Shown: positions 8,301-16,393 of the stretch, piece by piece
How the letters are laid out: each line of letters opens with the position of its first letter
Position numbering within the stretch: the stretch's first letter is position 1
Assembly (NCBI GenBank): GCA_016713565.1
Contig: JADJOX010000001.1
Coordinates: 434,001-498,000 of the forward strand
DNA from: Ignavibacteriota bacterium
GTDB taxonomy: Bacteria; Bacteroidota; Ignavibacteria; Ignavibacteriales; Melioribacteraceae
DNA: 64,000 nt
Reading direction: 5' to 3'
Translations under genes and position numbers: made by a program
The notes under the pieces: model-generated
What the model saw: only the letters and a program-made list of their open reading frames with translations
What the model was told of the DNA's origin: nothing
Databases searched by the model: none

Positions 8301-10793
8301 AAAAATAATTCCGCGCAAACCGAATTTAACTTATCGGAAAGTTATTTGCCTAATGTTTTTATTTCGGCAACATTATTCAAGCCTCATGGAAAAGAAAGCG
8401 AATCTCCGTTTTTAGTCGGGCATGGATATGCGTCTGTGAAAATAGAAAAGAAAGCGAACAAGCTTCCAGTAAAAGTAATTGCATCCGAAAAAGTTAAGCC
8501 GAACACTACGCAAGAAATTACAATAAAAACAAATCAAGAGAAAAATATTTATGTAACAGTTGCCGCTGTTGATGAAGGGATTTTGCAGATCAAAAATTTT
8601 GAAACACCCGACGCCTATAACTATATGTATGCCGATAGACCGCTGAAAGTTGAAAGTTATGATCTATATTCTTTACTGCTTCCGGAAATAATTTCAAAAA
8701 AATCTTCTACAGGCGGCGATGAACTCGCGAGACAGTTAAAGAAAAGAGTAAATCCGGTAACATCAAAAAGATATAAACTTCTTTCTTATTGGAGCGGAAT
8801 CAAAAAGACAAACGCTAACGGTGAAGTGAAAATCAATTTGCCAATTCCGCAATTCAATGGAGAAGTAAGAATTATGGCATTGGTTTATAACGGACCAAAA
8901 TTTGGATCAGCCGATAAAAGCATAAAAGTTTCCGATGATTTAATTTTAGAACCTCAAATACCAAGATTCCTATCCTCAAATGATAAAATTGTTTCTAATG
9001 TAACATTAGTTAATACTACTAACAAAAAAAGCAATGTAAAGATCAAAGCATTGGTTTCTGGCCCTCTGGAAATTACATCCGATAAAGTTAAATCGGTTGA
9101 AATCAATCCGAATTCGACAGTAAGTGTACAATTTAATTTGTCTGCAAAAAATGAAATAGGCAATGCTAATATTATTTTTGAAACTGAAGGATTGGCAAAA
9201 GTAAAAGAAGAAATAAATATTGGAATTAGACCGGCTTCACCTTTAGTTGTTGAAAGCGGTTCGGGAGAAATTAAAGCAGGCGATAAATTAGAATTGAATT
9301 TGCCAAATTATTATATAAAAAGTTCGCAGAGTTCTACTTTAACAATAAGCAAACTTCCAATTATTAAATTTGCCAAACAATTAAAATATCTTCTTGGCTA
9401 TCCTTATGGCTGTGTTGAGCAGACTGTATCCAAAGTGTTTCCTCAATTATATTTTGGAGATATTGCAAAAAACATTGAGCCAAAATTATTTGTAAATAAT
9501 AATTCCATATATTTTGTAAATGAAGGAATTAAAAAGTTAGAATCTATGCAGCTTTATGACGGTTCTATTTCCTACTGGCAAGGTTCAAATGAATCAAATC
9601 TTTGGGGAACAGTTTACGCCGCTCATTTTTTGGTCGAAGCTAAGAAAGCAGGATTTTATGTTGATGAAAATGTTTTTTCCAAATTGATCTCGTATTTAGG
9701 AAAAAAAGTTAAAGATAAAAATATTGTAGATTATGTTACGTATTCTAATAATCAAAAAACAATAATTAAAATTGCGCAAAAGGAAATTATTTACGCGTTG
9801 TATGTTTTAGCTCAAACCGGCAAAGGCGATATTTCCACCATGAATTATTATAAAGCAATGCCGCAGCTTCTAACAAATGATACAAAATATTTATTAGCCG
9901 GCGCTTATGCTTTGATGGAAAAAAGAAATTCATTTGCACAATTAATTCCAAATAATTTTAGCGCCGAACAAACTGATAGACTTTCGGGAGGATGTTTCGA
10001 TTCCAACATTAGAGCAAACGCGATAATGCTTAATGTACTTTTAGAAGTTGATCCGAGCAATTTGCAAATTCCAATTATTGTGAAATATTTGAGCCAAAAT
10101 TCTGAAAACATATATTCTACACAGGAAACTGCTTTCACTTTTCTCGCTTTGGGTAAAGCGCTTAAATCACAAGCAAAATCAAATTTGCAGGTCGATGTAT
10201 TATCAAACGGTAAAAGCATCGGAACATATAAAAATTCCGATATTGTAATTTCTGATAATCAACTTAACTCTGGTAAAATTTCTTTAAATGCAAAAGGCGA
10301 AGGCAAAGTGTATTATTTCTGGAATACCGAAGGAGTAAGCACAAAACCGGATGTTAAGATAATTGATTCACAAATGAAAGTGAGAAGAACATATTACAAT
10401 TATAAAACCAAAAGCGAAATTACAAATAATAAATTCATGCAGGGAGATTTAATTGTTTGTAAAATATCTTTAACCGGCGGACAGAGATCCGCGGAAAATA
10501 TTGTTATATCAGATTTGATTCCGGCAGGATTTGAGATTGAAAATCCACGAGTTTCTACATCTACAAACTTTAATTGGGAAAATAATAATCAATTGAATGT
10601 TCAGTACATGGATGTTAGAGACGATAGATTAATTTTATTTACTGATTTGGCTGCGAACAAAACAAAAGATTTTTATTATATGCTGAGAGTTGTAAATAAA
10701 GGCGAATATTTGCTGCCGGCTATTGGTGCTGAAGCAATGTATGATAGGGATTATCATTCGTTCAATGGAAACGGAAAGGTTGTTATAGAATAG
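5400..10793 (+). CDS. Bacterial alpha-2-macroglobulin lipoprotein (YfhM-like) with intact thioester
   Basis: A 1797-residue periplasmic protease-trapping protein. The N-terminus is a short lipoprotein signal (V-L-I-Y-S-C, cysteine 18; Tyr at -2 makes the lipobox slightly unusual). It is followed by MG-type beta-sandwich domains, a bait-like linker, and the thioester motif C-V-E-Q with Cys1338 and Gln1341 within Y-P-Y-G-C-V-E-Q. The helical thioester-domain repeats follow, then a C-terminal receptor-binding-like beta domain. In the family an attacking protease cleaves the bait region, the thioester becomes exposed, and the protease is covalently captured. Two bases separate its stop from the pbpC start. 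The pairing with pbpC is well known in other Gram-negative bacteria and suggests joint defence and repair of the cell wall. Confidence 0.93.
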   Translation: MKILKVIFYVIAVLIYSCSSQNSVRVVEFSPKGEIDNATNFTVEFSQDLAPTDKIGEWLSDEFISFEPKINGKFKWLDARTLQFSPDFTLTAMQNYTAKITNKVLFNKNLSTDFETFNFNTPKFDVTKAEFFWTQIPHKSYVTSIQTNLHFNYPVQPQELSSFLEISIGGNKVQNFEIATTSSSNIISINLGEIKQSTEDQNISVEIKKGLKSILGKEGLTENRNFDYELSKITKLDITDVVSGFDGNNGWIDIYLNQAIIKDNVNNYLSLDPKTEFETQVYDNHIKIITKTQNENTLTLKVKKGLQGLYGGSLDRDYERVVSLFNVDPSINFSDKQGKYLMLLGLKNLTVNIVNIDSVNIEVSQIQKNNIMYFKNNFSNDYWGYYSYDYYMNPHETDDSYGKALYKEKIKLNSSQNWMNTININLEKAVSQNQKGIFLVEIISNEERWIKDRKIIAVSDLGLISKKAKDEILVFVNSISKAEPVEGVKVEIYSTHNTSMIESVTDKNGVAKFVLENGKYKDEAPRIIFAEKENDFNYLDLRESYIETSRFDVGGFSDYLDNYKVFFYAERNLYRPGEKVNISGILRNDKIGIISDEPVVLKIISPTGKIFEEFPKTLNEQGSFEQSFLMPAYAQTGLYKAELYNGAKKIIGSYSFGVEEFVPDKIRVNFNVDKKKVISGESVKFNLSSEFLFGAKASKLKYEGEIQFRQSNFSSNKFKDFAFNNYVGENSNIDPVTFDGNLDDDGTAEIDYTVPENLLSGGKITAYAYASVFDLTGRTVNRVADFDIFTKNNFIGIKSPDYYLNKNQNYNFEVVSVNKDDQPSKSFKGTAKLVRYKWDSVLRKDYDGRNIYTSVKTEIVEWEKEIQISGTPSKLIVNANNTGQYELRISEKDNKAYYKTEFYVYGWSDLTVSNFDIDKEGKIEIVLNKSTYEPNEKVKAIFKCPFSGKMLLTLERNGIYEHKYIDVKNNSAQTEFNLSESYLPNVFISATLFKPHGKESESPFLVGHGYASVKIEKKANKLPVKVIASEKVKPNTTQEITIKTNQEKNIYVTVAAVDEGILQIKNFETPDAYNYMYADRPLKVESYDLYSLLLPEIISKKSSTGGDELARQLKKRVNPVTSKRYKLLSYWSGIKKTNANGEVKINLPIPQFNGEVRIMALVYNGPKFGSADKSIKVSDDLILEPQIPRFLSSNDKIVSNVTLVNTTNKKSNVKIKALVSGPLEITSDKVKSVEINPNSTVSVQFNLSAKNEIGNANIIFETEGLAKVKEEINIGIRPASPLVVESGSGEIKAGDKLELNLPNYYIKSSQSSTLTISKLPIIKFAKQLKYLLGYPYGCVEQTVSKVFPQLYFGDIAKNIEPKLFVNNNSIYFVNEGIKKLESMQLYDGSISYWQGSNESNLWGTVYAAHFLVEAKKAGFYVDENVFSKLISYLGKKVKDKNIVDYVTYSNNQKTIIKIAQKEIIYALYVLAQTGKGDISTMNYYKAMPQLLTNDTKYLLAGAYALMEKRNSFAQLIPNNFSAEQTDRLSGGCFDSNIRANAIMLNVLLEVDPSNLQIPIIVKYLSQNSENIYSTQETAFTFLALGKALKSQAKSNLQVDVLSNGKSIGTYKNSDIVISDNQLNSGKISLNAKGEGKVYYFWNTEGVSTKPDVKIIDSQMKVRRTYYNYKTKSEITNNKFMQGDLIVCKISLTGGQRSAENIVISDLIPAGFEIENPRVSTSTNFNWENNNQLNVQYMDVRDDRLILFTDLAANKTKDFYYMLRVVNKGEYLLPAIGAEAMYDRDYHSFNGNGKVVIE

Positions 10794-10795
10794 TT

Positions 10796-13099
10796 GTGAA
10801 AATTAAAAATGAAAAAATATTTACGCGATTCATTGTATTTATTTTAAGTGCAATTATTTTATTTGCAATTTTAAATTTGATATTTCCGCTGCCCGATGAA
10901 AAAATATTTTCCAAGGAAGTTTTAGCGAAAGACGGAACTCTTTTATCAGCTTATCTTTCCGGTGATGACAAATGGAGAATGAAAACTTCTCTAAATGAAA
11001 TTACGCCGGAATTGGTTAAATCTATAATTGAAAAGGAGGATAAATATTTTTACTGGCACTTTGGTGTAAATCCCTTTGCCATTATACGTGCTTTTTACTC
11101 AAATCTATTAAATAAGAAAATCGTTTCCGGCGCGTCGACAATAACTATGCAGTTGGCAAGAATTTGGAATCCGTCAAACAGAACTTACCTTAATAAATTC
11201 ATTGAAATAATTAGAGCGGTACAAATTGAAATTCTATATTCAAAAAAAGAAATTTTGGAAATGTATTTAAATTATCTTCCATACGGCGGAAATATTGAAG
11301 GAGTAAAAGCCGCCTCTTATATTTATTTCAATCGTCCGCCAAATAAATTAAGTCTTGCTCAAGCGGTTACTCTTGCCGTAATTCCAAATGATCCGAATAA
11401 TTACCGATTGGATAAAGATTATTCGAACACAAAATTAAAAAGAGACATTTGGATAAATAAATTTATCGATGAAAAAATTTTCGATAAAAAGTATTTAATT
11501 GACGCGCTCTATGAACCGCTTCATAGTAATAGATTTCCAATTCCCAAAGCCGCTCCGCATTTTTGCAATAGAATGATCAAAGTATCAAACGGACCAATAA
11601 TAAAAAGCACTTTAGATTTAACAAGTCAGAAAATATCCGAAAAACTTTTATCAAATTATATTTCAAGAAATAGAAGTAAAGATGTTTCAAACGGCGCGGT
11701 TCTAATTATGGATAATAAAACTAGGAATGTTTTGGTTTATTGCGGTTCGGCTGATTACAATGATAATGAAAATGCCGGGCAAGTTGACGGCATAACATCT
11801 ATCCGTTCTCCCGGATCAACATTAAAACCTTTTCTTTACGCGCAAGCATTTGACAAGGGGATTTTAACTCCCAAAATGAAATTGTATGATATTCCAATGG
11901 ACTTTGGAGGATATGAGCCTGAAAATTTTGATAATAGATTTTACGGAGAAGTAACAGCTGAATTTGCCCTTAAAAATTCTTTAAACATCCCGGCTGTACA
12001 ACTCCTTCAAAAAGTAAGTATAAATAATTTTATTCAATTGTTGGAAAATGCCGGATTTAATAGAATATCTGCCGATAAAACTAAGTTGGGGCTTTCACTT
12101 ATTCTCGGCGGATGCGGAACTACTTTGGAAGAGCTTGTAACTACTTATTCTTCATTTTCCAATAAAGGTAATTTTAATAACTTAAATTTTTTAGTAAATA
12201 GAAATAGTTCGATTTCTAAAAAAATATTTTCGGAATCTGCTTCTTTCTTAATAACAAAAATCTTATCGGGAATTGAAAGGCCTGATTTCCCAAACACTCT
12301 TATCGGCGAAACAAAACTTCCAAAAATTGCTTGGAAAACTGGAACTTCTTACGGGAAAAGAGATGCTTGGGCAATTGGCGTAAATCCCAAATATACAGTT
12401 GGAGTTTGGCTTGGAAATTTCAATGGGAAAGGTTCACCTTATTTATCCGGTGCGGAAATGGCAGTTCCACTTTTATTCGACCTTTTCAATTCAATTGATT
12501 ATGGCTCTGATAAAAAATGGTTTGAAATTCCATTTGAATTATTAGAGAGAAAAGTTTGCGAAGAAACCGGACTACTGCCAACAGAAAATTGTAAAAATAT
12601 TATTTATGATTATTACATAGAAAACATTTCGCATCATAAAAAATGCGAAAGATATAAAACATATTTAGTTGATGAGAAAGAAACAAAAGTATACTGCGCG
12701 GAATGTTTGGGAAACAATAAATATAAAGAAATTGCATATCCCATATTGGATCCCGAATTAAAATTATGGTACAAGAAAATTAATATTAGTATTATAGAAC
12801 CGCCTTTACATAATCCGGAATGCAACAGCAAGTTGATAAATAGCGGACCAAAAATAATTTCACCTTTGGAAAATTATGATTATTATATAGATAGAAATTC
12901 AGACCAAAAAATTTTATTGCAAGCGGTTTCGGCTTCAAATGTTTTAACACATTATTGGTATATTAATGATGAATTTTATAAAAAATGCAGAGCGGGAGAA
13001 AAATTATTTTTTGTACCGAAACAAAAGTCGGTAAAAATTGTATGTACAGATGAAAAAGGTGGGTCAAGCGAAATTAAAATTAATTTTAAATATTACTAA
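10796..13099 (+). CDS. pbpC: Penicillin-binding protein 1C (bifunctional transglycosylase/transpeptidase)
   Basis: A 767-residue class A PBP. One membrane anchor spans residues about 11-31. The GT51 transglycosylase domain has the catalytic glutamate region E-K-E-D-K-Y-F (Glu81) and a G-A-S-T-I-T-M-Q-L motif. The transpeptidase domain has S-T-L-K (Ser341), S-L-N, and K-T-G at 514-516. A C-terminal BiPBP_C beta domain (about residues 680-767, ending I-K-I-N-F-K-Y-Y) is the hallmark of the PBP1C subfamily. The start is GTG two bases after the alpha-2-macroglobulin stop; no in-frame ATG precedes the membrane anchor. The gene polymerises and cross-links peptidoglycan, and coupling with alpha-2-macroglobulin fits a damage-repair role after attack on the wall. 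Confidence 0.95.
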   Translation: MKIKNEKIFTRFIVFILSAIILFAILNLIFPLPDEKIFSKEVLAKDGTLLSAYLSGDDKWRMKTSLNEITPELVKSIIEKEDKYFYWHFGVNPFAIIRAFYSNLLNKKIVSGASTITMQLARIWNPSNRTYLNKFIEIIRAVQIEILYSKKEILEMYLNYLPYGGNIEGVKAASYIYFNRPPNKLSLAQAVTLAVIPNDPNNYRLDKDYSNTKLKRDIWINKFIDEKIFDKKYLIDALYEPLHSNRFPIPKAAPHFCNRMIKVSNGPIIKSTLDLTSQKISEKLLSNYISRNRSKDVSNGAVLIMDNKTRNVLVYCGSADYNDNENAGQVDGITSIRSPGSTLKPFLYAQAFDKGILTPKMKLYDIPMDFGGYEPENFDNRFYGEVTAEFALKNSLNIPAVQLLQKVSINNFIQLLENAGFNRISADKTKLGLSLILGGCGTTLEELVTTYSSFSNKGNFNNLNFLVNRNSSISKKIFSESASFLITKILSGIERPDFPNTLIGETKLPKIAWKTGTSYGKRDAWAIGVNPKYTVGVWLGNFNGKGSPYLSGAEMAVPLLFDLFNSIDYGSDKKWFEIPFELLERKVCEETGLLPTENCKNIIYDYYIENISHHKKCERYKTYLVDEKETKVYCAECLGNNKYKEIAYPILDPELKLWYKKINISIIEPPLHNPECNSKLINSGPKIISPLENYDYYIDRNSDQKILLQAVSASNVLTHYWYINDEFYKKCRAGEKLFFVPKQKSVKIVCTDEKGGSSEIKINFKYY

Positions 13100-13116
13100 A
13101 TGTGAAAGGAAGAAGC

Positions 13117-13824
13117 ATGAATATAGAAAATAAAGTTATATTAGTAACCGGAGGGAGTTCGGGTATTGGACTATCAACCGCGGTTATGCTAAAAGAAAAA
13201 GGCGCAAATGTTATAATTACCGGAAGAAATAAATCCAAACTTGACGAGGCAATTGAAAAATATGGATTTACCGGATTTGTTTCCGATGTTTCAAAGGAAA
13301 ATGAAGTTATTGAGCTTTTTGAAAAAATTAAAAATAAGTTTGGAACTTTGGATGTATTGGTCAACAATGCGGGATTTGGTTATTTTGAAACCCTAGAAAA
13401 TGTTAATTTTGAAAAATTTAATAATGTTTTACAGACAAACGTGATCGGTGCCGCGTTGGCTGCAAGAGAAGCTGCAAAAATATTTAAGACCAAAAATGGC
13501 GGAGATATTATTAATATTGCTTCAACGGCGGCTACAAAAGGTTTTGCCGGAGGAACTTCTTATGTCGCGTCAAAATTTGCTCTGCGCGGAATGACTGAAT
13601 GTTGGAGAGCTGAATTAAGGCCTTTTAACATTCGAGTTATATTGATAAATCCCTCTGAAGTACAAACCGATTTTGTTGTTAACTCAGGCAGACCAGGTAG
13701 AAATTTTAATCCAACAAAATTGCTTGGTGAAGATATCGCGCATTCCATTTTATCGGCGTTAGAAATGAATGACAGAGGATTTATAACAGAATTAACAGTT
13801 TTTGCGACAAACCCGAAAGATTAA
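13117..13824 (+). CDS. Short-chain dehydrogenase/reductase (SDR)
   Basis: A classical SDR of about 235 residues. The Rossmann motif T-G-G-S-S-G-I-G is at residues 11-18, the N-N-A-G motif around residue 84, and the catalytic Y-V-A-S-K at about 149-153 after the I-A-S-T-A-A strand. It should be an NAD(P)(H)-dependent oxidoreductase in the cytoplasm. The closest style is 3-ketoacyl-ACP reductase/sepiapterin-reductase-like, but the substrate cannot be read from sequence. An in-frame GTG at 13102 would add five residues. I chose the ATG at 13117 because an AAGGAAG ribosome-binding site is placed a few bases before it. It is followed after two bases by rpiA, so the two are likely co-transcribed, perhaps with pbpC upstream. 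Confidence 0.92.
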   Translation: MNIENKVILVTGGSSGIGLSTAVMLKEKGANVIITGRNKSKLDEAIEKYGFTGFVSDVSKENEVIELFEKIKNKFGTLDVLVNNAGFGYFETLENVNFEKFNNVLQTNVIGAALAAREAAKIFKTKNGGDIINIASTAATKGFAGGTSYVASKFALRGMTECWRAELRPFNIRVILINPSEVQTDFVVNSGRPGRNFNPTKLLGEDIAHSILSALEMNDRGFITELTVFATNPKD

Positions 13825-13826
13825 AA

Positions 13827-14510
13827 ATGATTGAAGAATATAAAAAACTAGCAGCTGAAAAAGCGGTTGATGAAATTAAATCCGGAATGGTAATTGGCTT
13901 AGGTTCAGGAAGTACATTTTATTATGCACTTCAGAAAATTGGAAGCCTGCTTAAAGATGGAAAATTAAAAGACATTGCCGCTATTCCAAGCTCCTTGACC
14001 AGCGAAAAACTAGCTAAAGAATTAAATATTCCCATAATTACATTTAACGAAAAGCAAGAGATTGATGTAACAATTGACGGCGCTGATGAAGTTGATAAAT
14101 ATCTTAATTTGATTAAAGGCGGAGGCGCAGCACATTTGCGTGAAAAGGTTATTGCGCAAGCAAGTAAAAAGTTAATAATTGTAGTTGATGAAACTAAACT
14201 GTCTGAAAAATTGGGAACGAACTGGGCTGTTCCAGTTGAAGTTTTACAATTTGCGTTTCCGCTTGAAAAGAAATTTATCGATTCAATTAATGGAAAGCCG
14301 ACATTGCGTTTATATCAAAATGGCAGTCCGGTAATTACGGACGAAGGCAACTTTATTTTAGATGCTGATTTTGGAATTATTCAAAATCCATTTGAACTTG
14401 CTGAAAAGTTGGAAAATAGAGCAGGAATAGTTGAACACGGACTATTTCTAAATCTTGCGACAAAAGTTATAGTAGCTGGTAAAGAAGGAATTAAAATTTT
14501 AGAAAAATAA
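13827..14510 (+). CDS. rpiA: Ribose-5-phosphate isomerase A
   Basis: A 227-residue cytoplasmic enzyme interconverting ribose 5-phosphate and ribulose 5-phosphate in the non-oxidative pentose phosphate pathway. Family hallmarks are visible: the phosphate-binding G-L-G-S-G-S-T-F loop near the N-terminus, the catalytic D-G-A-D-E-V-D at residues 84-90, the K-G-G-G-A loop starting at K97, and R-E-K-V-I just after it. Length matches RpiA. It begins two bases after the SDR stop. A 103-bp gap without an obvious terminator separates it from the following ABC transporter ATPase, so the exporter genes may have their own promoter. Confidence 0.97.
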   Translation: MIEEYKKLAAEKAVDEIKSGMVIGLGSGSTFYYALQKIGSLLKDGKLKDIAAIPSSLTSEKLAKELNIPIITFNEKQEIDVTIDGADEVDKYLNLIKGGGAAHLREKVIAQASKKLIIVVDETKLSEKLGTNWAVPVEVLQFAFPLEKKFIDSINGKPTLRLYQNGSPVITDEGNFILDADFGIIQNPFELAEKLENRAGIVEHGLFLNLATKVIVAGKEGIKILEK

Positions 14511-14613
14511 CATGGAACCGCAAAAAATTATTTTTGTACAATTTACATGTTTTTTAAAAAATACATTTAATCATTTATATTTTTCTCACCGAAAAAAATA
14601 GGTATATGAATTT

Positions 14614-15546
14614 ATGAGCGTTACTGTATCGAATCTAACCAAAAAATATCAAACACAAAGAGCTGTTGACAATATTTCATTTGAAGTTAAAACCGGTGAA
14701 GTATTAGGTTTTCTTGGTCCAAACGGAGCCGGAAAAACTACAACTATGAAAATAATTACCGGTTACATGGCTCCTTCGGAAGGCGATGCAAAGGTCAATG
14801 GAATTTCAGTTTTGGAAGAACCGGAAAAAGTAAAAAAAATGATTGGCTATTTGCCCGAAAGTAATCCGCTCTACCATGATATGCCGGTCTTGGAATATTT
14901 GGAATTCATTGCCGAACTTCAAAATGTTCCGAAAGAAAAAATTAAAGACAGAATTGCGCAAATGGTGAAAATTTGCGGATTAAACGTAGAGAAACATAAA
15001 AAGATTGGTGAACTTTCAAAAGGATATAAGCAGAGAGTCGGGCTTGCACAGGCATTGATACACGATCCTGAAATCTTAATACTTGATGAACCAACAACAG
15101 GATTGGATCCCAACCAAATAGTTGAAATTAGAAATTTGATCAGAGAAATAGGGAGAGAAAAAACAGTAATTCTCAGTACGCATATTTTACCGGAAGTTGA
15201 AGCTACTTGTGATAGAATATTAATTATTAATGACGGCAAAATAGTAGCCGACGGTACTTCGGAAAGTTTAAGAAAACAAGCTCAAGGACAAGAAATATTA
15301 AAAGTCGGAATTAGCGAAGCAAACGACAAAAATACAGTTATTAAGGAAATGCAGAATTTATCAACAGTTGCGATGGTTGATCCTTTAAACGAAAGTGATT
15401 TTACTTTTTACGTTAACAGTAAAAAAGAAGTCAGTTCTAAAAAAGAAATTTTTGAAATGTGTGTTAAAAACAAATGGATATTATCGGAACTAACGCCTAT
15501 TGAAACTAAACTTGAAGATATTTTTAGAGATTTAACAACAAATTAG
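14614..15546 (+). CDS. gldA: ABC transporter ATP-binding protein, GldA-like
   Basis: A 310-residue ABC ATPase. Walker A is G-P-N-G-A-G-K-T-T at 35-43, the signature region reads L-S-K-G-Y-K-Q-R-V-G-L-A-Q (canonical LSGGQ replaced by the L-S-K-G-Y form common in this subfamily), and Walker B is I-L-I-L-D-E-P-T-T-G-L-D-P. The C-terminal extension (T-P-I-E-T-K-L-E-D-I-F) matches GldA/CcmA-type exporters. GldA with GldF and GldG forms an ABC transporter required for gliding motility in Flavobacterium. Here it heads a cluster with an integral permease, a GldG-like protein and a DUF4340 protein. Whether it supports gliding here is unproven. A hairpin with a T tract follows the stop codon, which may lower expression of the downstream genes. 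Confidence 0.85.
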   Translation: MSVTVSNLTKKYQTQRAVDNISFEVKTGEVLGFLGPNGAGKTTTMKIITGYMAPSEGDAKVNGISVLEEPEKVKKMIGYLPESNPLYHDMPVLEYLEFIAELQNVPKEKIKDRIAQMVKICGLNVEKHKKIGELSKGYKQRVGLAQALIHDPEILILDEPTTGLDPNQIVEIRNLIREIGREKTVILSTHILPEVEATCDRILIINDGKIVADGTSESLRKQAQGQEILKVGISEANDKNTVIKEMQNLSTVAMVDPLNESDFTFYVNSKKEVSSKKEIFEMCVKNKWILSELTPIETKLEDIFRDLTTN

Positions 15547-15565
15547 AAATATTATTTCAATTTGT

Positions 15566-15594
15566 AATTCCGAATTTGTACCGGAATTTTTTAT
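15566..15594 (+). terminator. Possible intrinsic terminator/attenuator between gldA and its permease gene
   Basis: AATTCCG (15566-15572) and CGGAATT (15582-15588) form a perfect 7-bp stem around a 9-base loop, and the sequence runs on as TTTTATT. It lies just after the ATPase stop codon and 70 bp before the permease start. This is the shape of a weak rho-independent terminator on the plus strand. Its position inside an otherwise coherent operon suggests partial read-through rather than a true end. Confidence 0.45.
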
Positions 15595-15658
15595 TGGAGT
15601 ATGACGCAAAAACTAATTCAGCAGAAAATGTAAAAAAAGTTAAAATTTGGGAAATAAA

Positions 15659-16384
15659 ATGAAACCAGTTTGGGTAATTGCAAAAAAAGAATTCAGATCA
15701 TTTTTTGATTCGCTTACAGCTTATATTATTTTAGTTGTGTTTTTAGGTCTAAGCGGATTTTTTACATGGCTTTACGGTTCGGATATATTCTTTATAGGTC
15801 AAGCAACACTTATGCCTTTTTTCTCTGTCGCATATTGGACGCTGTTCTTTTTCATTCCTGCCTTAACAATGAAAATGCTTGCGGAAGAAAGAAAGACCGG
15901 AACATTAGAATTACTGTTAACAAAACCAATTACCGACTGGCAGATTATCGCGGGAAAATTCTTAGCCGTTTTGATGTTAATAGGCGTAGCGTTGCTTTTA
16001 ACAATTCCATATTATATAAGTATTTCTATGCTCGGGAAAGTAGATCACGGTTCGGTTTGGAGCGGTTATTTCGGAATGATTCTAATGAGTGCCGCATTCA
16101 TAAGCATCGGATTATTTGCCAGCAGTATAACAAACAATCAAATTGTAGCATTTTTGGTTGCACTTTTTATCGGAGTTTTCTTCCTAATTATTTTTGATGT
16201 TTTATCTTCAAGTTTTACAGGTACAGCGGCTTACATTTTTAATTATTTAAGTTTATCAACTCATTACGAATCAATATCAAGAGGTGTTATTGATTCAAAA
16301 GATTTAGTTTATTTTTTATCAATTACTGCTATTGGATTATTATTGGCAGATTCAGTCCTTTCAAAAAGAAATATAGTTGAGTAA
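15659..16384 (+). CDS. gldF: ABC transporter permease, GldF-like
   Basis: About 241 residues with six hydrophobic segments, the layout of an ABC-2 type permease. The N-terminal P-V-W-V-I-A-K-K-E-F-R-S-F-F-D-S and the amphipathic E-E-R-K-T-G-T-L-E-L-L-L-T-K-P segment after the second helix are classic for the GldF/NosY branch. The ATG at 15659 is chosen; a TTG four codons upstream is in frame but adds nothing recognisable. The gene is followed after 9 bases by the GldG-like gene. In Flavobacterium, GldF and GldG are the membrane partners of GldA. The substrate of this exporter is not known in any system. Confidence 0.82.
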   Translation: MKPVWVIAKKEFRSFFDSLTAYIILVVFLGLSGFFTWLYGSDIFFIGQATLMPFFSVAYWTLFFFIPALTMKMLAEERKTGTLELLLTKPITDWQIIAGKFLAVLMLIGVALLLTIPYYISISMLGKVDHGSVWSGYFGMILMSAAFISIGLFASSITNNQIVAFLVALFIGVFFLIIFDVLSSSFTGTAAYIFNYLSLSTHYESISRGVIDSKDLVYFLSITAIGLLLADSVLSKRNIVE

Positions 16385-16393
16385 GAAAAAATT

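Noticed and set aside
15647..15658. TTG start four codons upstream of the Gld permease ATG
   Set aside because: The ATG at 15659 gives the usual N-terminus of the family and the four extra residues (M-G-N-K) carry no feature.
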